This document shows, in pieces, positions 24,001 to 39,000 of a DNA stretch of 64,000 nucleotides. Where the stretch lies: contig JARUPZ010000017.1 in NCBI GenBank assembly GCA_031213475.1, forward strand, positions 10,805,087 to 10,869,086. The letters are read 5' to 3'. The translations under genes and the position numbers were made by a program. The notes under the pieces were generated by a model. That model ran no database searches. It had not been told where the DNA came from and saw nothing but the letters and a program-made list of their open reading frames with translations. The stretch's first letter is position 1, and each line of letters begins with the position of its first letter. Origin of the DNA: Nereocystis luetkeana. Lineage: Eukaryota; Sar; Phaeophyceae; Laminariales; Laminariaceae.

Positions 24001-27000
24001 GGTATATAGCACCCCTTGTATTTGCTCAACGTTAGGCAGCGTGGCACGGCCGGGGCACATAGCACGTTCAGCACTAAACGTGAGGCTGGTCACGTGAATA
24101 ACCCTAACCCATAGCCTTAATCCGTAGGCTCCATTCGATGACCAAACTCCACGGCCGTACTGTAGGTACTAGAAACATATTGGGCAACACAACTGAGAAA
24201 CATGCAAATAATGCCGGGTAGTTCGTCAGTTAAAGAGCATGTCTTAAGGTCACAAATATTTCGGTGGAAACGTGCTAACCCTAACCCTAACGCTTAGGTT
24301 TCGGTCACAGTACATGGGCTTCGTTTGGCCGACGATATCGCGCCTACCAAGGGTATGCGCTGAGTGAAGTTTTTCCTACATAGAGATATATATGCTTAGC
24401 TTCATCTTCTTTTTTTAGGTTTTTGTCTGCTATTAATAGTCTCCTTTTTGCTTCCCTGGTGTCCGCAGTGGTGGAGTGCGTATGCTTGTTTTTTGTTTTT
24501 TGCCTCTGTTTTTACTTGAGGTATTTCTTCCACTCCAGAGTTATTGGAGCCTGTCCTGCGACCACGGACTGCATTGAATTGTGAGTTAATGTGAGAACAA
24601 CAACAACAACAACAACAACATAGAGACAAGTTATCTGGTCACAGACTACGAGACCCAGAAAAGCATAATTCGCGCCGCGGATCTAAAAGCGAATTGGCAA
24701 AAAAAAAAAACGAGATGATGTGAAGGTGGTACCTACTGACCCGTAGGGGCGCAGGGTAATCCTTATAATAATGGTCTTCAGGATCAACCTATTGCAACAC
24801 TACTGAATGCGCTAACCCTAACCCTACGTACCAGGTACCAGTACTGTACACCGCTACTCCGTACTACCATAACGAGTTTTGCTGCTGCTTGCAAGACCAC
24901 TCGCGCTTTCTTAAAATTTGCAGCGTGCTCGCCGTGCGCTTAAAGCATCGTTCTCGCTTGCTTTATGGCATATCACGGTCAAAACTCGTTCAGACGCTAG
25001 ATGTCGTGCGACTTGCTCGCTTCATGACGACTGGCGCTTTCTCACACCTTGCAACTTGCTTGCTTCACGATGAATCGCGCGGAAATCCAGAACAAAAAAA
25101 CTTGCTTGCTTGCTTCAATGACGACTCGCGCGTACAATCTCGCTCTTGCTTGCGTTATTACGCCTCACGGTTCAACTTTCGCTCGATTGGCTCACCTTCG
25201 CGAAGAACGTTTGCATACCGTTGGCGTCCTTCCCTCCGTCTTCAACGCTACCGTTTCCGCCACTAACCGCATCGTGCGATTTTCTGTCGTTCTGTTCGCT
25301 TTGCTTCACGACACCATCCACCACTCCATCGAGAGCTCTCGGTGTAGATTGTCCGAGAAACACGACTGGATGGGCGAGGCCGCGCGCCAGAATCCCTTTC
25401 TCCGAAAAAAGCCTATTAACAGTTGCATTCATATTCATATCAAGTTTCCCATTCATCGTTGATATTCATATACATGTTCTTATTAATATTCGAAATCGTA
25501 GTCATAACAGTCACATTCATAGTCATGTTCATATTCATAGTAATATGCATAGTATTCCTATTAATTTAAGATACTAACCCTAACCCATTAAGATACTAAG
25601 GTGAAGTTTTCGCCAACTCAAAGAGGGTCTATAGACAGTGTGATGGCATATAAACGGTGTGAGGGCAGGAAAAAATCGAATAAAATGCCGTGACGGACAA
25701 CCACTTACGTCCAATACTACTGCAAATAGGTGTCGTTTGGATGGCGTCCGTCCTACTCTCGTGGTCAGTGTTGCTTGGATGGTGACAGGGTTAGGGTTAG
25801 GGTTAGGGTACCATTAGATGTTTATAGGTTCAGTTAACTAAGCAGTGCACTGGGGAACACCAGGGCAACGCGTTCCCGTTAGCGCTGTTCTACAGCTCAT
25901 ACCCCGTCAAATAGGAAGCGTTGCATACATCGGACAGATGGTCTACTAGATAGATAATATAGAGATCACACAGAACTCATATACAGTAATGTCCCGCCAG
26001 TAAGAAAGTGCCCAATAAGAACATAATGCTCTCTTTTTGGAGAACGTTAGGAAAATTGGGTTAAGAAAAACGGTTCAAAGGAAAAATCTACAGTAAATCC
26101 TATATAATAGCCTATGCTCCAGGTTGCCTGAAGATGGCGCCCCAAAAAGAATCTCAGGCTTGCCCAGGTTAGGTGCTTCTTGTTGGCGGGCCTACACTGT
26201 ACGAGAGATCACATAGAGATCAGATAGATCAGATAGATCAGATAGATCCTAGTCTGCGGTTGTGAGATCTTGTGCGGGGTCTGTACAGTACAGATCAGTC
26301 GGCAACCTTTAGGCAGCCAAGTTACGGCCCTATCAAGAGGTAAACCCACTTCCCACAGCAAGAATCGTCCACGAACTTTTCACTCCAATTCTCAAGTATA
26401 TCATGCCACCTAAACGGAGGTACAACTTGAAAGGAATTCATACTGCAGTCTGCACTACTAATAGGGTTACAAGTACGCAGCACGATCTAAATCCTCTACA
26501 TCCTAACCCTGCCACATACTAGAGACTGTAAAAGATCCCCACATACCAGACCCAGCCCAGACAACATGTCCTCGATCATCGATGCAGATTACACGGCTCC
26601 CACCCGGCAACATGAGCTAAATCATACAGATCATACAGATCATACAGATCGGGAGTCAATCTGCACCAAAATATCTAAACCAGGAGGTGGAAATCGAGAG
26701 CCTATCAGATGTGTGAGTGCACATATGTTACCTTTCGACAATAACCCCGAGATCGAGGGCCATCAGTTGATGGTTCCCGACGAAGACGATCGGCCTGGAC
26801 CGGTCAGTATCTGGCACGGCTGACAGTCCCGAAACGCTCGTTCCATCGTCTTTTGTCGAAAAAAATACCGGGCTTACACTGCACGAAACGAATGGAAGGG
26901 CCAGGGTCAGGGTTAGGGTCAGAGTGTAGTTTGATTTACCTAGAGTAGGGTGACTGAGGACAAGGGTTACGATAGAGGTAGCACTTTCTTGAAGACCACT

Positions 27001-30000
27001 TTAGTTATTTCTTTACGGCTGACGATGGCCCCGCAAGTGACGGACTACAGTAGTAGACTACATATCCATCACTGTTGTGCTGACAATACTGTAAGGTGTG
27101 TACATGGATCATGGCATCGGCCATCGACTTGCATTGCACCCTCATTTTTCATCATAGTCAGCTCTTGTGGTAAAGTAGAGAACTCTCAACTTCCCACACT
27201 AGAATCAAGGGAGGAGATCACAGCAGTACTGCAGGTACACCCCTACCCTTACCCTAGCCTCTGATGGCTATCATGCATGCTGTCATCATAGATCCTCGCA
27301 TCCCTATTATGCCAGGACGGAACACATCGGGTGTTAACACCGACCAGACCAGGCAGACATTGTACAGGGTATGACGCTGCTTCACCAAGCGCGAAGCGCC
27401 GCGAGTTGTTCGGCGAGTCGCGTGAAGGGTGGGCTGCATCCTGCTACTACAAGAACCGCGTGTGAGGTAAATTTGGGCCCATTGTGCGCACCCTAACCCT
27501 TGTATACGGACGGAAGTGAGATCGATCGAGAAAAAAAAAAACCTGGTACTAAAAACTGTCAACGTTGGTGCCCCACGGTAATGTCTTTGCCTGATGCCAT
27601 TCAAGGAGGCGTTTTACGATGAAGGTTCACCCCAATGTTTATTTGGCTCCTATATCCCCCCAAGGTAAAATGCGGAATTTAACAGGGACAAACATAGGGA
27701 TACGACTGATGCTACACGCACCTCGTACGTGTACGTACGCCTTATGCCCAACAATGTAGAGCGCAGGTTACATACTCATCCTTCCACTAGGACGTGGTCG
27801 CTCACAAAGTGTTTTTTTTCTCAAATGTGATAATGTGATACCTCTATCGCAGAACGCTTCATGACGCCCTTGATTGCTGCAACAAATATCCCATTCTGCA
27901 GTACCCCTTACAGTCTAGTAGGTCGTTTCCAAGGACGTCGTTGCAGTCGAACATATCAGGTATAAATAACCTTCTAATACAGCCTGAGCGACACGTGCCA
28001 AGTACCACGTGTGGACGAAGCCAAACCTATCAAACCGGCAGAGCGTAGCATTTCAGGCCGTTCCCCTTTTGAGGACGTCAAACGTAGTCTACTGGTCTAC
28101 TGATAAGTCCCGCACACCTAGAGTTGGAAGGCGGCAGTGACCTACTGTCCTACTGTCCTAGTGCACTGTGTGGCCTGGCCACCTCGAGAACTCAGTCGGC
28201 ACAGGCCTACCGCACCACCCACCGTTGCTGTTGCTGTTGTTTCGTTGTTGTCGTTATTATTGTTGTTGTTGTTCTTGTTGCTTTCCCCCTAAGTCCGTGG
28301 CCACAGGACAGGCTTCAATACCTCCGGAGTGGAAAAATACCTCAGGAAAATACATGAGTAACAATTTATGCATTATTGAAAAACTACGAAAATATACAAA
28401 CTAAATAAACGGAGCAGCACGCCACATACCACACCCTCTCTGACAAGTTTGCATTTGCTAGCTGGTGTGTCCACAAAGGAGAGAGCGTACTGAATACGCC
28501 GAGCCTGCCGAGCCTTGTGAAGCCTGCACGTCTCAACAAAGAAGTCGATGACCTTTCCTCCTTCAATACGGTCTCGTCAGGTACGGCGGGGCGATTCAAG
28601 GGAAAAACTAGCACCTACTGAGGATACGGCAGTAGCCTATTGGTTAAACTTCCAGGTCGAACCTACTCATAGCCCGCTGGTAAAGTCTGCACGTCTTGAG
28701 AAGGAAAGTCGATGGGCTTCGTGCCCTCCCTCCCTTGATATGGTCGAAATCGTCAGGCCCGACGAAGCGATTCACTGGTAAAATTCAGCACTTATTAAGG
28801 ATACGACCATAGCATATTGGTTAAACTTTCAGGTCGAACCTACTAAACGGTTTTCTGGTAAAGTCTGCACCTCTTGAGAAGGAAGTCGATTGTCTTCGCG
28901 CCCTCCTCCATCATGGTTTGGTCAGGCTCGACGAAGTCATTGACCCAGTCCTTGGCGTACACCCCAGCGAGGAGCGAGGCCATATCCCTCTCTTCGTTTC
29001 CTTCTTTCTCCGCCTGCAACACAGAGAGGCGACAGAGGCGACAGAGGCGACAGACAGAGGCGACAGACAGAGGCGACAGAGAGGCGACAGAGGCGACAGA
29101 GGCGAGAGAGGCGACAGAGAGGCGACAGAGAGGCGACAGAGAGGCAAGAGAGGCGAGAGAGAGGGGGAGAAGATATGGAAAAGCGGGGGAGGGGGGGGGG
29201 TACTCGATACCATGCATGGCCGTAGTCGTGTGATCATAGACCCTCGCATCCCTACAATGCCGGGACGGGGCATATCCGGTTTTCATCGACCAGGCAGACC
29301 TTTCTTGCACCAAGCGCGAAGCGCCGTGAGGTGCTGTGCGAGTCGCATAAAGGATGAGCTGCATCCTACTAAGAACCGCCTTTGAGGAGGAGTTTCTTCC
29401 AGATGGATGACAGCGTCAACGCGTAGATTAATTTTCTGGAAGTGGCTCGTGGGTGCCTTACCATACACCCACTACGTGATACGATCACTCCCCTTGTTCG
29501 GACTTGACGTTCTCCCCCCACGAAAAATGCTCTAGCTCCACCGCCAGCCGTGATGACCGTAAAAAAAAAAAACAGAACTCTGGCTGTCTAGCTCACGCAG
29601 CGAGAGGCGTGTTTCACAGCGTCGTCGCCGACCGACGCCAACCCAATCTCTACATGTATCAGGTACACAATATAGGGGGGGAGGGGGGTAAAGAAAGAAG
29701 TGCGGGAGGGCGCGAGAGAGAGGTAAACACGTATCATGGTGCTGCACGTCCGTGCTGTAGCAGTTGCTACAAAAGTCAGGCGGAGGGATCTACTACGGAA
29801 CAACACTAAATAGTAATATCCTATAACACATGTAGCAGGAGTATTCAACTATACATCAGGAGCATTTTACAGTGGCGGCGCCGCTCGTACCATGCCCACC
29901 CCCCCCCCCCCGCCCCCAGCTCTCTCTCTCTTTCTATTTCTAACTCTCTCCCTGCGTGCCTCCATTACGATGGGGTTTGTGTGAACGACGCTACCTCGGT

Positions 30001-33000
30001 GATGATAAAACTCTGGCTCACCACATCTACCGCCGTCGGCTTAGTCGGAAAGGAGACTCCTTCGAGGGCGGGGTCTGACTGGATGATCTCAGAGATGTCC
30101 ACGCGCCCGTCGAATAGGGGGGCGTGCCCGTGCCCTTCCAGCACTATCCGCCGGCAGCCCGGAATGATTTTCTCCAGACGAGCCGCTTCCTCGAGCGAGG
30201 GGAGGAGTCTGTCGGCAGACCCCGCTATCACCGTCACTGGCACCTAACATTGGAACATTACAAAGGCGTGAAATATGGAGGGGGGGCAAGACGGCACTGG
30301 CATCTTAAATATATATGGCATGGACTCGTAGCGGGAGGGTGAGGGAGGGAGGGAGATGGCGCCGGCACCTTGGATTAGGAAGGCACGAGATGAATAACGA
30401 CGAAGCAGCCAACCGGAACCAATTTCAGCTCCAGAACCAAAAACGAAGCAGCCGACCTTGACACGACAGTGCTCCCTTGAAAGAAGCAAGTTCGGCTAGG
30501 GACTCCATCGACCAGGCTTATGCACGCAGAAGAGACCTCTAGCCCAGAGAGCAGTGCGAATACTGTAGGTTTAGAGTGCGGTGCAGTGCAGTGCAGTCAG
30601 CATAGTAGTACGACGCTTATCAGCCACCTGGCTCGCCTACCACCGTTCTGTAGCGGGTCCCTAGATGTACTCCGGTCGTGCACTATTACGGTACAGTACA
30701 ATCTACGGGACTACATGGATAGGAGTACCGTGCGGGTAGACGGTCGCGAGAGGCTGCTTCGCGGGTCATGCCGAACGCAATCTTGGCTTGACTCACACAT
30801 ACCATATGTACATTTTCGCACAAACATACAGCTAGTTAGTTAGCCGTGAGGTTTGGCTCAAACAACCTTGCACACCTCGGATCGATTTCTACTCAATGAT
30901 TAGTTTATATCAGGGTAGATTTTTCAGGGGAAGCTATCAACATATTCCTGTTTTTTACTGGTAGGATTAATGTATATCATGTTGTCCTGTAGGAATTTAA
31001 CACAATGTCTATGATCTAGGACATATTTCCTGGGTCGAATCTCGCATTCAAAGCCTTCAAACCCTCTCACAACCGCACGGTAGGCTCCAAATGATATGTA
31101 TCGGCATATGTCCGACGCGTGCAACCTTGACCCGACTTACTCATATCATGCAGCACAACCATAACATGTAACGGCGGCCTCCACCATAGCACGTCACGCG
31201 AGCTATGGTAGCGGCAGCAGGAAACGTTTATGGAGCTAACCCTCCCTTGAGGAGCCTACAGCCTCACCCGAACAACAGGGTTATGAGAAAAATCGTATGA
31301 AAGCCAGATTCACGTCACATGGACTAGGTATATATATATCCAAACATATTGCACAAGAAGCACATATAGTTCATATACTGATAGTTACATTTAGCCATAT
31401 GTACGTGCCTCAGAGGTCTTGAAAGCAACCCCTGAAACCTTTCACATGCCCCTCTATTTTTCGAGGCATTCTCGTGAACAGGGAGGGTCATAGGAAAAGC
31501 AGAATAAGGTTGGCTGTGACTTACGCCTGTTCGGATTGACAGTTCCCAACCGAAGTCTAACCTCAACCCTAACACCGACCAACGCTAACACTGAAAGTCT
31601 TCTGCCGTACACGCACGTATCGAGATAACACCCAGGGAACAGCAGAGCAACGCATATCGTTGGGTCTGCTCTGCAGTGTAGTGCGACATACATCGGGTCA
31701 AAATGCAAAGGGTAAGGGCAGCTCCTAAACCTCAATCCATGAGCCCCATTGCTACCTATTTTTCATCACTCGGACTGACAGATAATGATATGTCTATCTG
31801 ATCTGTCCACAGATAGATCATCCAGTTCCTCAACTGCCGTTGTGAGAGGTTGTGCAGGATCTGCTACAGACATATCCAACTCAAGAACATGCCTGCGGAG
31901 TGTACGGCTCCCACCCGGCAACATGGTCCTGAACCTCAAGATGATATGATAATGTTTGCCCTTCAAGATGTACTGCATATCATCAAGCATCTGTGCGAGG
32001 TGTGAAATGCGTGAAATATTTTCGATCGAAAGTGTAACCCCCTGAGGTAGCCTGGCTCAGGGTGTGTCTTAACCCCCCCCAGAGAGCATTGGAACGAACC
32101 GAACGGAATATTATTTTCCGCATGAATTGGTGTTGATTGGTTGCGGGAAACGAATAGATTCAGTGCAGCCCGACAAAAACAGTATATCTAAGAAGAGGAA
32201 GAAGAAGTGTTGCACCCCTTTTTCTTGTTTGGGAGGACCGAACGGCCCGACCGAACGGGAACAAATAGCTGAATATTTTATGTAGATGGACACCACCGAA
32301 GATGGATGTGGACACCAATATGTCGTGGAATATGCAAAAGATACCGTTCGTGCCGATTCGGCAGGCGAGGCCCAGGATTCTGCATGGACCCAAACACGTT
32401 TTTCTAGATATATAGGAACGGATCGAATGACCACGAACAGCCTCGTTCCGTTCCGCTCGTTCCCATGCTCTTTGGTGGGAGTTAAGACACGCCCTCACCT
32501 TCATATCTCGAAGCCCCCTTTCCACCCTCCCCTGCCCCACCGACATCCAGTTCTGGATCCTCCATCGCAGGGTGGCCGGAGGAAGGTTCTCGGAAACTTC
32601 CGAGATCATCTCCCAGAGCTCTCCCAGCTTCCCCGCTAGCGCCTTTGGCCGCTCTGTCAAGCCCATACCATTTTTACGGTCGAACATCACGTCCATGACG
32701 CTTATCACCTGGCCACGAGCGTAGAATGGTGGCAGGGTGGCATACCAAATATCTCAAATCTTAGACAGACCATCTACAGATAGATGAAGATCTAGATATT
32801 TCAGGAAGATGGGTCCCTGATCAGTATGACCTACAGCCCATGATTCTTCAGGGTGGGAGCTGTAAGATCTGCATGATCTAGCGCAGGTTTCCTGGGGTAG
32901 ACACGTAGTATACAGAGCCTGCACAACCTTTCACAACGGCAGTTAAAGATCTACGTGATCTACGTGATCTACGCGATCTCCATGCTCTACATAGATTTTC

Positions 33001-36000
33001 ATCTGTCCGGCGTGTGAAATATGTGAGACAATCGATGACAGACACTGTGTCGCCACAAATCTGGAATGTAGCTAGCCATAAGTTCATAAAAAATGCTGGT
33101 AGGCACTGTGTACGACACAAATATAGCTAACGCTAACCCTAGCCTTGAGCCAATCATTACCAATCAGCCAAAGTTCAAGGGCTAGCCCTGTTCGCACTGT
33201 GCGTTAGCTATTTTTTCGTAAATTGTCAATGTCAAGGTTTCAATTTATGGAGGTATTAAGACGTGGGCTGACGCAAGGATACACCCGACGACGTTTTGTG
33301 CAGCTGATAAAAACAAATAGTCCACCTAACCCTAAGCTACTGAAAAAATTAAGACGCTACTACCGAAAGAACAATTACAGTAAAGGAATCACGAACAATG
33401 AAAGAACATGGGTACACATATACCAGGTATGTAGCTGTACGTAGACCCCCAAGCACAGCGGAGCTATCGCGGTCAGGGACAATGGCTCAGGGCTGTGACT
33501 TGACTGGACTTCAGCACTAGTTTTTAGTTGACTGGCGATTTGCGCCAACTAGCTGACTTTTCCGTGTTTATTCATCAACAACGAACACAACTTGAGGCAC
33601 AAGCGCGCCAGCCAAACACACAGACGCAGAAACTCCTCACTATATCACGGCACGCAACACAATTGAATGCCGAGCCAACTAGAATCTAATCAAGTTAGCC
33701 GGTGACATGAGGTCAGCCAACTCGAAGCCCTTGTGATGGTAGCTTGTGTCGTATTCCCGAAGTGCCGGCTGAGAGGTGCATTGGCGCGGATCTAACGTTG
33801 CATTGAAAACATTGAACCGCGCCCTCACCCGAAGATGAATACGGCAGTCGTATGAACGCCATATACGGCAGTCGTATTCGCTCGACCGTGTTTCAGCACT
33901 CGAAGTTCATGCAGAGACGAATAACCACGCTGCACTATACCGACTTACGGCACATACACATACACACTACGCAAGGCGGCACTACATGCACCACACGGTA
34001 CATAAGTCTCGAGGTTGCAAATAGCAACATTGAACTTCTGCACACCGCTCAGTACAAAAATCACCACCCACGACACCACACCACACCGCGCTGTACGAGA
34101 AGCATCAGTAACGTACCTGCGATCGATCCGGAATGGTGGCAGCGAACACGGCGATGGATGCCGCCTTGTAAGGGCTTTTCGGCGCCAGGGACAGAATGGG
34201 CCCGAGAGACCTCCACGGCGTGCGGCCGAAGCTCGTAGCAGGGTTAACGGCAAACACCGCTTGCACCTTCTCTGGCCTTCAGCGCGGTATTTGACACAAA
34301 AGAAAATAACTTCAGGGCGGTATGTGAGAGGTTATCAGTGTCGATCCTTTGGCCTATTTCTAAGGAATGATGAGGAAAAGTGACGAGTCATGACACAAAC
34401 AAAGCGTGAAACAAAACGCGAATCGAGCGGTTTCTGAACGGAAATTGATTTGGAAAAGGTAGAAATAAAACGAAAACGAGACTTCGCTTTGTTAAACGTG
34501 ACATGCCACCAATTTATAAATTTGACCATTCGTGATTCGTTTCATGTGACGAAGAGTATTTTTTTCGGTTCGCTAGGGATGACCCTAAGCACGGATAATT
34601 TGGGCCAGAAACAACCAAAAAGGGGTGCAGGCGGCAAGAGATTATTACAAAGTACAACCGAGGGTTATGCGCATACGATGAAATCAATATTTTCGCGCGG
34701 GATCTTAAGTTTCTCTCACTGGCCGAGGTACCGTCTATGGAGCGTTTCTAGGGGTGCTTCTGTAGGTTCGGGGCTAGGGTTAGGTTAGGGTTAGGGTTAG
34801 GGCCAACAACGAAATATTATCGCCGGCCGGGAAAAGCACCCAAGCCTATCGTCAATTGATTGACGTGATGGCAAAACTGTTGAACCGCCGATCATAACGT
34901 TACCGCCCCAAGAGCCACCCCCGACCCCTGCGTATGACAGACCTAGCCACGGCCCTTAAAACTTGAAAATAACGCGGAAGTAACGGCAAATGAGGCAGGT
35001 TTAGACTGTTTGACCACCGTAGGGTTTGGTGAATTGTCAAATGAGGCGTTTCTAGGCTCTTGAACCACCGGGTTCACTTTCACCATCCGCAGTGCAAGCC
35101 CCCGCCCCCCGGGCGCGCTCGACCTGAACGTTCATCATGAGTTTATTATCGAATTTTCTTGACTCTCCCTCGCAGCAAGTGGTATCAAAGATCGGGGTTT
35201 CATAGAGGGGTTTGTTGAGGGTTGACTGCTTTTCAACTGCTGAAATGGCCTAAGTCTGATTCCAAGAAATGTGTGCCCGAAACGCCCGAGTTGCCGTAAA
35301 CAATAGCACCCTTTTAACAGTCTACTGTGTACCAGGCAAGGGTTGATGTTAGGTCTTGACGTTAGTGCCTGGACGATCCTTCAACTTCGGTCGAGAGTGG
35401 TACTGCAGATAAGACCGAAGGAAGACTACTGCACAAGCCGTACGACAATGGACCATGAGCATACGTGCGGATGGCAAAAAAACCCAATCAAAACGGGATC
35501 CTAAAAGCTATATTATAAAAGGGGCTTTTTCGGTAGAGGAGTCCCGTCGGCCAGGTTTTCTTGTGCACCCCTTTGTCTTCCCCCCTAACCCTAACCCTAA
35601 CCCTACCCCATCCTACCGTGATATGGCGCTTCAGACTTCAAACTAGTGCCGGATGTTGTATCAGAAGTTGCTAAATTTAGAAACAACGAAAGTCGATTTA
35701 GGAAATGTTTATCATATCGAACACGTTTCGCCCCCCATCTCCGTTTTGTTTATGCTGATATTGAACGAAAAGTATTCACATGTAATACGACAAACTTCGA
35801 ATATTGAAATTGAACCATATCGAGGGCATTTTTCATCAATGTACCGACATCGTATCGTCGAATATCATTCGATGTTCACTCAGCTCTGTCGGGGTCAGAA
35901 CTGTTTTGTGCCCCACAGTACCCCCACACTAGCTTGGCATGGCATGTCTCGTCGCTCGACAACGCCCAAGGGCACAACACAAGGGCTGCGAGTTGGCTGG

Positions 36001-39000
36001 TTCATTGGTAAGGCTAGACATTACTTGGGTGGCGAGTTAAGCCAGCCAGCTGGCTAACGTCCCTATCAATTAAAAAACGTCGAGCTACCAAACGCTCCAC
36101 GCAGAAACAAAGACGAAGAACTCGAGGAATTGCCGCACGCAACAAACTGCAACACCTAGTCGTAGCCAATAAATATATAATCGGCGGCTTATAGTCAGCC
36201 AACCATCGTTTTCACACTAGCAACAGGAAAGGGGTGATGCAGTCCTTTTTCAATTGTTTTTGCCGACGGTGCCCCACGTTCTTTCTATGGTTACCCAACC
36301 ACGGCCATGTATGGCAACGAATTCACCACCCTCCCAATGATCGGTGAAAACCCGACGTGCTCCGTTCCGGCATTGCAGGGATGCCAGAGTCTATGTCTAT
36401 AGTCATGCATGGCATGAGTGCCCCTCCATCCCCCCCCCCCCCCCTAACGGTACGCACAGGGAACACAAACAGCAAATGCCCAGACGCATGAAACAGATCC
36501 AGTGAACTCACCTGAGCTGTCCCAACCGTAGCCCCAGCATGCCACCGAAGCTCTCCCCGAGGACGACGGTCTTCTCCCCGTCCCCGTCCCCCTCCCCCCC
36601 TCCCGCCACCACGTCGACAAACCCCGCAACGGCCGCAGCTAGCGTTGAGAACGTCGATCGGTCCTGAGCCCCGATGATGAGCCGAAACACTCGGAACTTT
36701 TCCGACAGAGCTGGGAGCTGTGGCTCGATCGACGTGCCCAGTCCTTCGATCCCCGGCAGGTACAGGAGCAGCGGCTTCTCGCTGTCTGCCGCCGCGTCTG
36801 ACGGTCTCCCCGTGGTAGTGGTGGTGGTGGTGACGCCTTTCCAGCGCTCAAACCTTTGCCCCAGGATTTCCACTGTTTCTCTGAGGCCTCGTTGCTGCTG
36901 CTGCTGCTGCTGCTTAGGTTCGGGTGGTGGAGACTCGGAGGCAACAGCAGTGGTACTAGTAGGAGTAGTAGCAGTAGCAGTAGCAGTAGCAGCAGTGGCC
37001 GTTGCCGAACGAACGTCACCACCGCCATCGCCCCTTCCCAAGGTATCGGAAGGCGCAGGGCTGGCGCTCATCGCGGTCGGAGCTGCGGGAGCTGTTCGCG
37101 TTGCGGTTACTGCCCTTGGAATCGCGAGGGGGGGGAGAGCGAGCCGACCTGCTGCCCTTGGTCTGCCGAAGGGCGAAATTTGAATGGGGATAAAAGATAT
37201 ACCAGGTAAATAATAATACAGTAGTAAAACAGAATCCCCTCCCGTTTGTTTTAGACGCCGTCCTATGTTTAACCATTATGAGAGTGGTTTATTGCTGGGC
37301 TCCAAATACTGCAGTACAGGACACCTACTGTAGCAGGGGACAGGAAAGCTAGCCCAGCCTGGATTTCATATGTAAAAATGAGTGCGATCCCCACCAACTT
37401 CAGTCTAACAAACCCCGAATATATAATTTTCCTCTAATTCTCAACCTGACTTTCTCATTGTTGGTTGCTTTCTTATTCGATGTCCAGCACTGTACTTTGT
37501 AAAAAGAGAATGAGACCATCCTGCCGGCTATGACAATCGACCAACAACGGCGGCAAAATCGATTTGACCGTACAAGAGAGGACGCACATATTATATGATA
37601 TTCGATTCTTGCATGATTCGTGAGAGGAACGACAGGATTAGTTCAACGCCCGTTAGAAGAGAGGACGCGCATATTTTATGATATTCGATTACTGCATGAT
37701 TCGTGAGAGGCACGACAGGATTAGTTCAAAGTCCGTCAAGGTGCGGGTATTATTACGGTGCGGACGAGCTTTCCCATACCGCACCGTACCGTACCGCACG
37801 GATTTGCATTCAACAAAACCGCATCAAACCGGGCCGTAGGGTTTAGTAAAAGAGAGATCCACACCACGCATCGCACCGCACCGCACAGTTAGATACCCTG
37901 GCAAGCTATTCATCCCCTGGTGCATTCTATCACACAGAGGGTGCAAGAGCAACACATGGCAGATAATATCCTATGAGTACGTATGTACCTCGAAGTAATG
38001 GCCTATAAACCAGGTGCGCCTATACCATGATACATACGAGGCATCATACGAGTAGACTCTGCGGAGGCGCTGCGGATGTAGAGCAAAAGCAAGATGCGAG
38101 TAGCAAGGCAGCAGGCAGTCAACGCGTTGGAACTATTTGCCATACTACTACTGTCTGTTGAAATTTGCATCAAATTTGAAACAATGTAGGTCGACCATGG
38201 ACTGAGTAGTGCTAGAGGGAAAGAGGGTTAGTGACCGCACACTGAATGGTCAACTTACTGCAGTTCGTGGGAAATCCTTGGTCCGCATTTGCCGTCATCT
38301 CGAGTCGTGATTTCACTTTTCGGAAAAACAACAAACTTGAAAATTGGCCGCGGATGATGGACGTCAGCCTTCATTTTTCGGGAAAATAACCGGAACGATT
38401 TATGACAAAAAAAACTCACGAAGCGTGTTTTTTATTGTTTGTTAGGAATGGCCCTCACGGTTATATCTGGTACCCCTGGTACATACTTCAAGCATGCATA
38501 TCGCGTGATACCACAGCACTGCTGTACTCGAGTCTGTCTTACCTTCCTTTCCCGAGCATGGGAACGGAAGGAATGGAATGCCATTTGCGTGGTTATCTGC
38601 CGCTTATTGGTTCTGAATTATCTTCAAACTGAATACCTGGTAAGTTCCTAGCGTTCCTACCCTGCCCGTATATTGTGAAGAGGAAGCGAAGGTAAAAAAG
38701 CATGAATCCTTGTTGAAGTGGGACCAAACGGCCCTCTTGGAACGAGATTTACGGCACTTAGGGTTAGTAATGGAAGTTTTGCCACATTTGCCGGGAGGCC
38801 AACGAGGGTATGGGGCAACATGCGATGGCATGGGAGTATGCGACGGAGCACATGTAGATGCCACATGTCTTGCCTGCGGTAGGACCCCCGTGATACGGCC
38901 ATGGCCTAATCAGGAAGCTCTCACGAGGGAAAATAATGGGTGGCGATTGAGATTCTGGCGAAATTTTTACAGCGAAAGTGCTGAACCACTCTTCACTGAA

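Noticed and set aside
29022..29163. CRISPR-like array
   Set aside because: Spacers are not unique; it is a plain minisatellite in a eukaryotic intron.
28874..29385. ORFs with Arg/Glu/Thr-Asp repeats (plus) and Ser/Leu/Pro repeats (minus)
   Set aside because: Translations of the GGCGACAGA array. Only the minus-strand segment after the CAG acceptor (29013 downward) is an exon.
36674..37209. plus-strand ORFs with poly-Val/Ser runs
   Set aside because: Antisense to exon 2 of the phytyl ester synthase gene and its triplet repeats.
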